Assembly (NCBI GenBank): GCA_001799275.1
Contig: MGTE01000059.1
Span: forward strand, 5,885 to 38,152
Reading direction: 5' to 3'
DNA from: Deltaproteobacteria bacterium RIFOXYD12_FULL_57_12
GTDB lineage: Bacteria > Desulfobacterota > Desulfobulbia > Desulfobulbales > BM004
DNA length: 32,268 nucleotides
A program made the position numbers and the translations under genes. Positions 24,198-30,924 of the stretch are shown one piece after another; positions within the stretch are counted from its first letter, which is position 1, and every line of letters begins with the position of its first letter. A model generated the notes under the pieces. The model was not told the DNA's origin. It saw only the letters and a list, made by a program, of their open reading frames with translations, and ran no database searches.

Positions 24198-25292
24198 TCA
24201 AAAAACCTGCAGCACATTGTAGAGCGTGTCACGTTCGACCGGCTGCCTGCCCGCCTCCCGGATCAGTCGGATCAACTGGTCGCTGCCAATGGCCTGATCC
24301 GTGTCAGCCCCGGCCATATGCGTGATAACCTCCTCCTTGACCGTGCCGTCCATGTCGTCGGCGCCAAAAGACAATGCAACCTGCGCCAGTTTTGGTCCGA
24401 TCATCACCCAGTAGGCCTTGATATGCGGGAAATTATCCAGATAACAACGGGCTACGGCGATATTTTTGAGATCCTCAATACCCGTGGTTCTGGAACATTG
24501 CGCCATTTCCGTATTCTTCGGATGAAAGGCCAGAGGGATAAAGGCAAGAAAGCCACCGGTTTGATCCTGGGTGGAACGGAGCATTTCGAGATGCTCAACG
24601 CGCTCCTCCACGGTTTCGATGTGGCCGTAAAGCATGGTGGCGTTGGTGTGAAGACCAAACCGGTGGGCTGTGGCAGCGACCTCCAGCCAGCCGGTGCCGG
24701 AGAGTTTCTTCTCACAGGTCAACTGCCGGATGCGCGGGCTGAACACCTCAGCCCCGCCACCGGGGATAGAGCCGAGCCCGGCCGCCTGCAAATCCTTGAG
24801 GGTATCGCTGACCGATTGGCCAGCGATCTCGGCCAGATGAGCGATTTCCACGCAGGTGAAGGCCTGGATGTGCACAGTGGGCCGCACAGACTTGATGCCC
24901 TGCAGGAGCTCAAGATAATAGCTGTACGGCAGATCGGGGTGAATGCCGCCCACCATGTGGATCTCGGTGATGGGCTCGTCCAGTCGCTCGCGCACCTTGG
25001 CGACCACATCGTCAACGTTCATCTCATAGGCGAGCGGCGAAGACTTATCCTTGCCGAAAGCACAAAACTTGCACAGATTCGTGCAGACATTCGAGTAGTT
25101 GATATGCTGATTATAGATGAAATACGCCTTGTCGCCGTTCAACCGTTCCCGGACAATATTGGCGAGATAACCCACGGCCAGCAAATCAGGACAGCGATAG
25201 AGCCGTACCCCGTCATCAAAAGAGAGCCGTTCCCCATCCTTAACCTTGTCGAGAAGATCGCCAAGGCCCGCCTGAACAACATGAGAGTCCAT
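24198..25292 (-). CDS. mqnE: MqnE, aminodeoxyfutalosine synthase (radical SAM)
   Basis: The radical SAM motif is CTNLCKFC (Cys70, Cys74, Cys77) followed by AFGKDKSSPLAYEM, which is typical of MqnE. EIHMVGGIHPDLPYSYYLELL, QAFTCVEIAHLA and GLGSIPGGGAEVFSPRIR follow. It joins 3-enolpyruvyl-benzoate with the adenosyl group of SAM, giving aminofutalosine. I start at ATG 25292 (MDSHVVQ); a TTG at 25310 is also open. The sigma-factor gene ends 48 bases upstream on the same strand, so cotranscription with it is possible. mqnC begins 50 bases downstream. Confidence 0.93.
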   Translation of the reverse strand: MDSHVVQAGLGDLLDKVKDGERLSFDDGVRLYRCPDLLAVGYLANIVRERLNGDKAYFIYNQHINYSNVCTNLCKFCAFGKDKSSPLAYEMNVDDVVAKVRERLDEPITEIHMVGGIHPDLPYSYYLELLQGIKSVRPTVHIQAFTCVEIAHLAEIAGQSVSDTLKDLQAAGLGSIPGGGAEVFSPRIRQLTCEKKLSGTGWLEVAATAHRFGLHTNATMLYGHIETVEERVEHLEMLRSTQDQTGGFLAFIPLAFHPKNTEMAQCSRTTGIEDLKNIAVARCYLDNFPHIKAYWVMIGPKLAQVALSFGADDMDGTVKEEVITHMAGADTDQAIGSDQLIRLIREAGRQPVERDTLYNVLQVF

Positions 25293-25340
25293 ATGAGATG
25301 ATTGATTCAAAAAACCAGCGAGGCTGAAAGCGCTGACGGG

Positions 25341-26696
25341 TTAATCGAGAAAATGTTTCAGTTTATCGCGGCGGCTGGAATGCCGGAGACGATTGAGCGC
25401 CTTCTTTTCGATCTGCCTGATCCGTTCCCGGGAGACATTGAAACGTTTGCCGATCTCCTCCAGGGTGTATTCAGCCTTCTCGCCAATACCGAACCGCAGG
25501 CGGATAATCTTCTCTTCCCGCTTGCTCAGGGTATTCAGGATATTCTGGACGCGGCTGGACAGTTCCCGATTCTGCACGGCGTCATACGGAGAAACCGATT
25601 CCTGGTTTTCGAGAAAATCACCCAAGGTGCTGTCATCATCGCCGATTGGTGTCTCCAGCGAAATCGGTTCCCGAGACGCCTCAAGAATGGCCAGGATCTT
25701 GTTCATGGGCAGATCGGTCTGCTTGGAGATTTCAACCGGTGTCGGTTCGCGGCCCAGTTCCTTAAGTAGCGAATAAAAAGCCTTAAAAAATTGACTCCGC
25801 AATTCCAAAAAATGCACGGGAAGCCGGATAGTCCGCGTCTTGTCAAGAATCGCCCGGGTAATGGCCTGCCGAATCCACCAACTGGCGTACGTGCTGAACT
25901 TGTTGCCCTTGGTATAATCAAACCGGAACACGGCCCGCATCAAACCGAGGTTCCCTTCCTGAATCAGATCAGCCAAGGTAAGACCCTGATGCATGTATCG
26001 CTTGGCGATACTGACCACAAGCCGTAGATTGGCCCGGATCATCTCATCCTTGGCCGCCTCGATGGAACGGACATAGGCCTCCACCCTGGTCTGCAATTCA
26101 AGAAGCTCACGAATCGATGCATGGGCGGCAGCGGCCCGGTTCACCGATTCCTTCATGAAATTGAGTTGCTGTTTTTTAGGCTTGAGGGTAGGGTCCCGCT
26201 TTTCCCACAGATCAAGTCTCGCCTTGAGGATACGCATCTCGTCGACGCCGGACGAATCATCCCGTATGGCCCGGATGATCGCATCAAACCCCTCCCGAAT
26301 GGTTCGGCTGTACTTACCCTCCTCCTCCGGGGTCAGAAGATCAAAACGCCCCATCTCGCGAAGGTAGGTAGTGGTCGTCTCTTCCTGATCATGGGACTCA
26401 TCCTCCGACGAGATAGAGAGAAGGCCTTCACTGATAGTGATGTCCTTGACAACATCCATTTCACTGGCTGCATTCTTCTGAAAATCTTCCCATTTCTCGC
26501 CGGAGAGGGTCCGTTTCTGGCCCGGCTTGTCCTCGGAAACGATTTCTATATTGTTATTTCCGAGAAAATCAAATATTTCTTCTATAGCGTTAGGCTCCTT
26601 TATGTCATCAGGCAATAGCTCATTTAACAGGGCAAACGAAATACATCCCTCGTCTTTTCCAGCTTCCAGCAATTTTGCTTTTATATTGGCTAGCAC
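25341..26696 (-). CDS. rpoD: RNA polymerase sigma-70-family factor (RpoD-like, short)
   Basis: The 451-residue protein has a region-1.1-like N-terminus (ISFALLNELLPDDI...IEEIFDFLGNNNIEIV), region 1.2 (TYLREMGRFDLLTPEEE), region 2 (NLRLVVSIAKRY, GNLGLMRAVFRFDYTKGNKFSTYASWWIRQAI), region 3 (TPVEISKQTDLP) and region 4.2 with the DNA-binding helix YTLEEIGKRFNVSRERIRQIEKKAL. Region 1.1 favours a primary RpoD, but the non-conserved region is short, so a group 2 (RpoS-like) paralogue remains possible. The GTG start at 26696 has AAAGGAG about 10 bases upstream. It is followed closely by mqnE on the same strand. Confidence 0.88.
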   Translation of the reverse strand: MLANIKAKLLEAGKDEGCISFALLNELLPDDIKEPNAIEEIFDFLGNNNIEIVSEDKPGQKRTLSGEKWEDFQKNAASEMDVVKDITISEGLLSISSEDESHDQEETTTTYLREMGRFDLLTPEEEGKYSRTIREGFDAIIRAIRDDSSGVDEMRILKARLDLWEKRDPTLKPKKQQLNFMKESVNRAAAAHASIRELLELQTRVEAYVRSIEAAKDEMIRANLRLVVSIAKRYMHQGLTLADLIQEGNLGLMRAVFRFDYTKGNKFSTYASWWIRQAITRAILDKTRTIRLPVHFLELRSQFFKAFYSLLKELGREPTPVEISKQTDLPMNKILAILEASREPISLETPIGDDDSTLGDFLENQESVSPYDAVQNRELSSRVQNILNTLSKREEKIIRLRFGIGEKAEYTLEEIGKRFNVSRERIRQIEKKALNRLRHSSRRDKLKHFLD

Positions 26697-26987
26697 GTGA
26701 CGGCCACTCCTTTGCTTGTTTTTTTGGCGCGGAACTGATCAGCCATTCCTCACCCTAAAGACACCTTACCCGAGGCGACGGGGATCAGGCAGAGAGTGAA
26801 ACCTAGTAGAATCAAAATGTTTTTCAGATCAATGCAGGGAAATATGGGCAACAATGGATATCGTTTCATTACGCCAAGATGTTCATCAGACATAAAATGT
26901 TTGAGTATATATCATCGGCCGCCAAAAAAAAACAAAAAAAACGCGAAGGGCCAACTTGCGGACAAACCCCGCCACCCAGCGGACTTC
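26697..26987. other. Gene-free stretch before the malQ promoter
   Basis: I see no supported gene here. It must include the promoter of the minus-strand sigma-factor gene, but no clear hexamer pair was found. A run of nine A, a C and eight A lies near 26925-26942. Confidence 0.5.
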
Positions 26988-27017
26988 TTGACATGGTTGC
27001 TCGGCCATCACTATAAT
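26988..27017 (+). promoter_or_regulatory. Consensus sigma-70 promoter upstream of malQ
   Basis: TTGACA (26988-26993) and TATAAT (27012-27017) are both perfect consensus hexamers, separated by 18 bases. The start of transcription would be near 27024, leaving about 180 bases of leader before malQ. Confidence 0.75.
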
Positions 27018-27062
27018 GAAAACTTTACGTTAAGCTCGATCCAGGCAATTGACAAGGCCTCC

Positions 27063-27116
27063 CGATACGTTATCGCGAATAATTATAAGGCCAGGACATC
27101 TCTCGCCAGCCTGGCC
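27063..27116 (+). other. Structured leader before malQ
   Basis: Two perfect stems lie in the leader: CGATA/TATCG (27063-27067 with 27071-27075) and GGCCAGG/CCTGGCC (27089-27095 with 27110-27116). No T run follows the second stem. This could be part of a regulatory leader or a separate small RNA. No known family was recognised. Confidence 0.35.
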
Positions 27117-27202
27117 AACAACTCAATGCCACCCACAAAAACTCCAACGTATTTTCACCAACCAAAACCGACGGGTAACAGCCCGAGGAGTAGGCCCAAA
27201 CG

Positions 27203-28774
27203 ATGATTCCAACCCATGATAGGCGTGGCAGCGGCATTCTGCTTCACATCACTTCCCTGCCCGGCGCATACGGCTTCGGCGACCTGGGTGCTACCGCCTT
27301 CCGGTTCATCGACTTTCTGGCAGAGGCTGGCCAGCGATACTGGCAAATCCTGCCATTCGGCCCGACCAACTCTGTCTTTGGCAATTCACCGTATATGAGC
27401 ATGTCGGCCTTTGCCGGCAATCCGTTATGCATCGCCCTGGACGATCTGCAGGCAGCCGGCCTGCTCTCTGGGGCCAACCTGTCGACAACGCCTCCCTTTT
27501 CGGAATACCTGGTGGATTTCGACGCAGTGCTCGGCCATCGAAACAAACTGCTCCACCAGGCCTTTTTAAATTTTACCCGGCAGGGTGGCAATGACTCTGC
27601 CGATTTCCAGGCGTTCTGTTGCCAAGCCGGAGCCTGGCTTGACGATTATGCCCTTTTCATGAGTCTCAAGGAGCAATACCGGCTCAAGCCATGGAACCAA
27701 TGGCCACGGCCGATTGCAACACGAACAGAGGATTCCCTCACCTCCTGGCGAGTCCGGCTTGCCGGCCGGATACAGTACTACAAATTTGAACAATTCTGCT
27801 TTGCCAGCCAGTGGCGCCGAGTACACGACTACGCCACACAAAAGGGCATTTCCCTGATCGGCGACATCCCGATCTATCTGGCCAATGACAGCGCTGATGT
27901 CTGGACCAACCAGGATTTTTTCAAGCTTGACCCCAAGACCCTGGAGCCGACTCATGTGGCCGGAGTGCCGCCTGACTATTTCAGTAAAACCGGCCAGCGC
28001 TGGGGGAACCCGGTCTACCGCTGGCAGATGCCGGATAACACCATGAACAGCCGGCTGCTCTCCTGGTGGCAGGAACGATTCAGACACCTTTTCAGCCTGC
28101 TGGATCTCATCCGAATCGATCATTTCCGCGGCTTTGAATCCTACTGGGAGATCCCGGCCAACGAAAAAACCGCGATCAATGGCCAGTGGATCAAGGGACC
28201 AGGCCCGGAGTTCTTCAAGGAAGTCGAAAACAAACTCGGGCCGCTAGCGATCATCGCCGAAGACCTGGGCCTGATCACGCCGGCCGTGGAAAAACTCCGG
28301 GACGACCTGGGCTATCCGGGCATGAAGGTTCTGCAGTTCGCCTTTGATTCGGACGAGACCAACCCTTACCTGCCGCACAACTACCGAGATCCCAATTGCG
28401 TAGTCTATACCGGCACCCATGACAATGACACCGCCGTCGGCTGGTTATTAAGCGACATGGCATCTCCGCCTGCCCGCCGGCGGCTGAAGAAATACGCCAA
28501 CAGTCACGACGACCAACAGATTCACTGGGATCTGATCCGGTTGGCACTTGCTTCGGTGGCAAAGCTGGCCATCATTCCCCTCCAGGACCTTCTGGGATTC
28601 GGCGGCGACTGCCGGATGAACCTGCCCGGTACCAGTCAGGGCAACTGGCGATGGCGCTGCGCCCCCCGCTTCCTGACCGCCGAACTATCGACGCGGCTGC
28701 GGGCCGAGACCGAATTTTACAATCGTTGTCAAAGGCCGCTGCAGGACGATGCCTTCGATACCGATGGCGGTTGA
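27203..28774 (+). CDS. malQ: MalQ, 4-alpha-glucanotransferase (amylomaltase)
   Basis: This 523-residue GH77 enzyme transfers maltosyl or longer alpha-1,4-glucan units, in maltodextrin or glycogen metabolism. Family landmarks include RGSGILLHITSLPGAYGFGDLG, QILPFGPTNSVFGNSPYMS, the nucleophile region LIRIDHFRGFESYW, the acid/base region AIIAEDLGLITPAVEKLRDDLGYPGMKVLQFAF, and the YTGTHDNDTAVGW block. The start at 27203 has GAGGAG about 12 bases upstream. The gene probably depends on the strong promoter at 26988-27017. The flavoprotein gene follows after 28 bases. Confidence 0.95.
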   Translation: MIPTHDRRGSGILLHITSLPGAYGFGDLGATAFRFIDFLAEAGQRYWQILPFGPTNSVFGNSPYMSMSAFAGNPLCIALDDLQAAGLLSGANLSTTPPFSEYLVDFDAVLGHRNKLLHQAFLNFTRQGGNDSADFQAFCCQAGAWLDDYALFMSLKEQYRLKPWNQWPRPIATRTEDSLTSWRVRLAGRIQYYKFEQFCFASQWRRVHDYATQKGISLIGDIPIYLANDSADVWTNQDFFKLDPKTLEPTHVAGVPPDYFSKTGQRWGNPVYRWQMPDNTMNSRLLSWWQERFRHLFSLLDLIRIDHFRGFESYWEIPANEKTAINGQWIKGPGPEFFKEVENKLGPLAIIAEDLGLITPAVEKLRDDLGYPGMKVLQFAFDSDETNPYLPHNYRDPNCVVYTGTHDNDTAVGWLLSDMASPPARRRLKKYANSHDDQQIHWDLIRLALASVAKLAIIPLQDLLGFGGDCRMNLPGTSQGNWRWRCAPRFLTAELSTRLRAETEFYNRCQRPLQDDAFDTDGG

Positions 28775-28802
28775 GACGATTCCCCCCAGAGGAGAGACGA
28801 CA

Positions 28803-29399
28803 ATGACGGATGTTCTTGCATTCCTGGGCAGCCCACGCAAAGGCGGCAACTCTGAGGAACTGCTCATGGCCATGCTCCGCGGCGTTGAAGCGGCTGGCGG
28901 CCTTGCCGAACTCATTAGATTATGCGACCTCCGGATTGAGCCCTGCCTCAGTTGCGGCGGCTGTGACCATACCGGCAAATGCGTGATCGAAGATGACATG
29001 GGCCTGCTTTATGAAAAAATCATCAAGACCGACCGAATCATTCTGGCCTCACCCATCTTTTTTTATGGGGTCACTGCCCAGGCCAAGGCCTTTATCGACC
29101 GCACCCAGGCTCTCTGGAACCGGAAAAAGCTGCTTAAGGAAAAAGGCGAATGGCAGAATCAACCGGGCAGAAATGGTTTTTTCATTTCCGTGGCCGCAAC
29201 GCATGGCTCACGGGTGTTCGAGGGCGCGGTGCTGACCATGAAATACGCCTTCGACGCCATGGACATGCATTACGCCGGCGATCTGCTGGTCAGGGGCATA
29301 GACAAACGAGGCGAGATGAAGAGGGCGGACCGGGATCTCGCCGCGGCCGAAGAGGCTGGCAAGAATTTTTTTCTTAACCGGAAATCCCATGTGGATTGA
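28803..29399 (+). CDS. Iron-sulfur flavoprotein of the NADPH-dependent FMN reductase family
   Basis: The 198-residue protein has a flavodoxin-like FMN fold (VLAFLGSPRKGGNSEELL, ASPIFFYGVTAQAKAFIDRT). The compact Cys motif CLSCGGCDHTGKC (Cys48, 51, 54, 60; spacing 2-2-5) is like that of the Isf iron-sulfur flavoproteins, which bind a [4Fe-4S] cluster and pass electrons to redox partners such as oxygen or ferredoxin. ATG 28803 is preferred, with GAGGAGAG just upstream; a start at 28749 within malQ would add extra residues. It follows malQ by 28 bases and may share its transcript. Partner and substrate are unknown. Confidence 0.85.
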   Translation: MTDVLAFLGSPRKGGNSEELLMAMLRGVEAAGGLAELIRLCDLRIEPCLSCGGCDHTGKCVIEDDMGLLYEKIIKTDRIILASPIFFYGVTAQAKAFIDRTQALWNRKKLLKEKGEWQNQPGRNGFFISVAATHGSRVFEGAVLTMKYAFDAMDMHYAGDLLVRGIDKRGEMKRADRDLAAAEEAGKNFFLNRKSHVD

Positions 29400-29420
29400 T
29401 GCTGGTTCTTCAACTAATCC

Positions 29421-29449
29421 TTGACAAACACGGGGGCATCATTTACAAA
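29421..29449 (+). promoter_or_regulatory. Promoter for tRNA-Glu
   Basis: TTGACA (29421-29426) is a perfect -35 and TACAAA (29444-29449) is 17 bases away. The start would fall near 29456, just ahead of the tRNA at 29463. Confidence 0.6.
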
Positions 29450-29462
29450 GTGTCCTTCACCG

Positions 29463-29538
29463 GGCCCCATCGTCTAGCGGTCTAGGACACCGGCCTCTCA
29501 CGCCGGCAGCACGGGTTCGATTCCCGTTGGGGTCACCA
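29463..29538 (+). tRNA. tRNA-Glu (anticodon CTC)
   Basis: A complete 76-base cloverleaf is visible. The acceptor GGCCCCA pairs with TGGGGTC, and the encoded CCA end is at 29536-29538. The anticodon stem CCGGC/GCCGG encloses the loop CTCTCAC with anticodon CTC at 29497-29499. The T arm carries GGTTCGATTCC. A strong terminator follows. Confidence 0.97.
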
Positions 29539-29548
29539 GAAACGAATG

Positions 29549-29584
29549 AAGGGATTAAGCCAAGCGGCTTAATCCCTTTTTTTT
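29549..29584 (+). terminator. Intrinsic terminator after tRNA-Glu
   Basis: GGGATTAAGCC (29551-29561) pairs with GGCTTAATCCC (29566-29576), an 11-bp perfect stem with a 4-base loop. It is extended by AA/TT and followed by eight T residues (29577-29584). Confidence 0.95.
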
Positions 29585-29797
29585 GTTTTCGGACCAGAAG
29601 ATGAAACGACTCAGGAAACAAGATTTGGATACTAATCTGTTTATCCATGGCGACACCCTACGAGCGTAACGCAGGTCCGGCCAGTAGGCATGGCAAGTAG
29701 TTCGGGCAACAAAAAAACAAGATAGAAATGCAACTCATTAAACCAATGCAACCTATCAGTCTGCAGCAAACGTGCCTGAGATGAGCAACCACGCTCA

Positions 29798-30481
29798 CTA
29801 CTCCGGCATGTTCCTGTCAGAACAAGCCGCCCTGCAGGCAGGGCAACACTCCTGACCGGTGTAGCCGTGCGGGTGCTCCATGACATAGGTGGTCACTGCA
29901 TTCCAGAACTCCTCGTCGTTCCGGCGGGCTCGGCAGTGGAAACAGACAGGAATCAAGCGTCGCAGAGACCGAATTTCGTCCTGCGCTTTTTCCAACTCCT
30001 CAGCCAGTTGCTCCTTTTCTTCCTCGGATTTCCGACGTTCGCTGATGTCAAGCAGGATACAGTGCGTTTGCTTGAAATTCCCTTTTTTGTCCCGGTTAAT
30101 TTTACCGTTGAAAAACACCGTAACAACAGAACCGTCCTTTTTCAGCATCTCAAATTCCACACCAAGAATTTCCCCGACCGCCAGAAAACGGGGGAAATTT
30201 TCCTTAAAACAATCCCGCCATTCCCCATACAGAAAATTGATAAAGCTTTGACCGATCACTTCCTCCCTGCTGTACCCCAACAAATCCAGCCAGGACTGGT
30301 TCACATCAAGAAAACAGCCGTTCTCATCCAATGACTGATAGCCGACTGGCGTCGTTTCGTAGATCAGTCGGAACCGTTTTTCACACTCGCGCAAAACCTC
30401 TTCAACCTGACTGGAGGCGGCAACTTTTTCCTCAAGTTCTCTGACCTGGTTTTCAAGCTCCTTATTCGTCCGTCTCGCCAT
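29798..30481 (-). CDS. PAS-domain protein with C-terminal paired-Cys motif
   Basis: From the ATG at 30481 the product has 227 residues. A coiled coil (NKELENQVRELEEKVA) is followed by a PAS domain (FRLIYETTPVGYQSLDENGCFLDVNQSWLDLLGYSREEVIGQSF...). A second coiled coil follows (SEEEKEQLAEELEKAQDEIRSLR). The tail LIPVCFHCRARRNDEEFW...CCPACRAAC resembles the C-x2-C...C-x2-C tail on many PAS proteins of this bacterial group. There is no kinase, cyclase or DNA-binding domain, so its output is unknown. ATG 30481 has an excellent ribosome site (GAGGAGG); a longer reading to 30589 runs into the leader region. Confidence 0.82.
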   Translation of the reverse strand: MARRTNKELENQVRELEEKVAASSQVEEVLRECEKRFRLIYETTPVGYQSLDENGCFLDVNQSWLDLLGYSREEVIGQSFINFLYGEWRDCFKENFPRFLAVGEILGVEFEMLKKDGSVVTVFFNGKINRDKKGNFKQTHCILLDISERRKSEEEKEQLAEELEKAQDEIRSLRRLIPVCFHCRARRNDEEFWNAVTTYVMEHPHGYTGQECCPACRAACSDRNMPE

Positions 30482-30503
30482 TAATCCTCCTCGTACGGAA
30501 TAA

Positions 30504-30541
30504 AACAGGCCCGCCATACCATTCAAGTACGCGGGCCTGTT
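30504..30541 (-). other. Hairpin in the leader of the PAS gene
   Basis: AACAGGCCCGC (30504-30514) pairs perfectly with GCGGGCCTGTT (30531-30541), an 11-bp stem with a 16-base loop. On the minus strand it is followed by TTTTATT, so it could end transcription or shape access to the ribosome site at the PAS start about 22 bases on. It overlaps the nine-codon reading frame at 30523-30552. Confidence 0.65.
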
Positions 30542-30552
30542 CGCTGTTTCAT
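30523..30552 (-). CDS. Possible nine-residue leader peptide of the PAS gene
   Basis: On the minus strand ATG (30552) begins MKQRTGPRT and ends with TGA at 30523. AGAGG lies 7 bases before the ATG. The frame enters the hairpin at 30504-30541, so ribosome movement would open one arm. This layout resembles a translational or transcriptional attenuator. The frame is very short, and chance cannot be excluded. Confidence 0.35.
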   Translation of the reverse strand: MKQRTGPRT

Positions 30553-30587
30553 AATGATACCTCTTTCGCAATAACAGCACATACCAC

Positions 30588-30596
30588 ATTGTAGCA
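30588..30596 (-). promoter_or_regulatory. Extended -10 promoter for the PAS gene
   Basis: On the minus strand TGC precedes TACAAT, an extended -10 element. The leader would begin near 30580 and carry the leader peptide and hairpin before the PAS start. Confidence 0.5.
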
Positions 30597-30924
30597 TAAT
30601 TTTTACTTTACGCACGGGTGGTTGTCAACAACAAACAAAAACCCGCCATGTTAGCATGATCAAGCCTTCTGCCGCACTCTTCTCTCCAAAAAACACGGAT
30701 CATACCGCATGTAATTCCGTTCGAGTTGCCCGCCATATCCACTCTGGAGGGAGACCAAACAAATCGGTTGCAATAACGCAACAACATATTGATTCTATGA
30801 AACAAACAGGATACACTGCAAGCAGGCCTAATATCTGCCCGCCCGAATCAAACAAAAAATATGGAGTTTCAACAAGTTCTCCGTCCCCAAAAATCCACTG
30901 CCGACAAAGGGAGAATATTCCAGG
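30597..30924. other. Gene-free stretch before the TPR/beta-barrel gene
   Basis: No supported gene is seen in these 328 bases apart from a plus-strand promoter candidate at 30789-30817. Confidence 0.5.
30789..30817 (+). promoter_or_regulatory. Candidate sigma-70 promoter for the TPR/beta-barrel gene
   Basis: TTGATT (30789-30794) and TACACT (30812-30817) are 17 bases apart. The leader would be about 100 bases. Confidence 0.4.

Noticed and set aside
24147-25301. 384-codon frame antisense to mqnE
   Set aside because: GC-rich coding regions give long mirror frames; the minus strand carries a complete radical SAM protein here.
26925-26942. A-rich tract as a minus-strand terminator T run
   Set aside because: The stem next to it needs a bulge and no minus-strand gene ends there.
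26796-27206. 136-codon open frame on the plus strand before malQ
   Set aside because: It contains a consensus promoter and poly-A tracts, has low-complexity composition and no recognisable domain or ribosome site; it overlaps the malQ start.
29457-29648. Minus-strand 63-codon frame across tRNA-Glu
   Set aside because: It is antisense to the tRNA and its terminator; the NGNRTRAAGVRGRCPRPLDDG part is the familiar false protein produced by translating a tRNA region.
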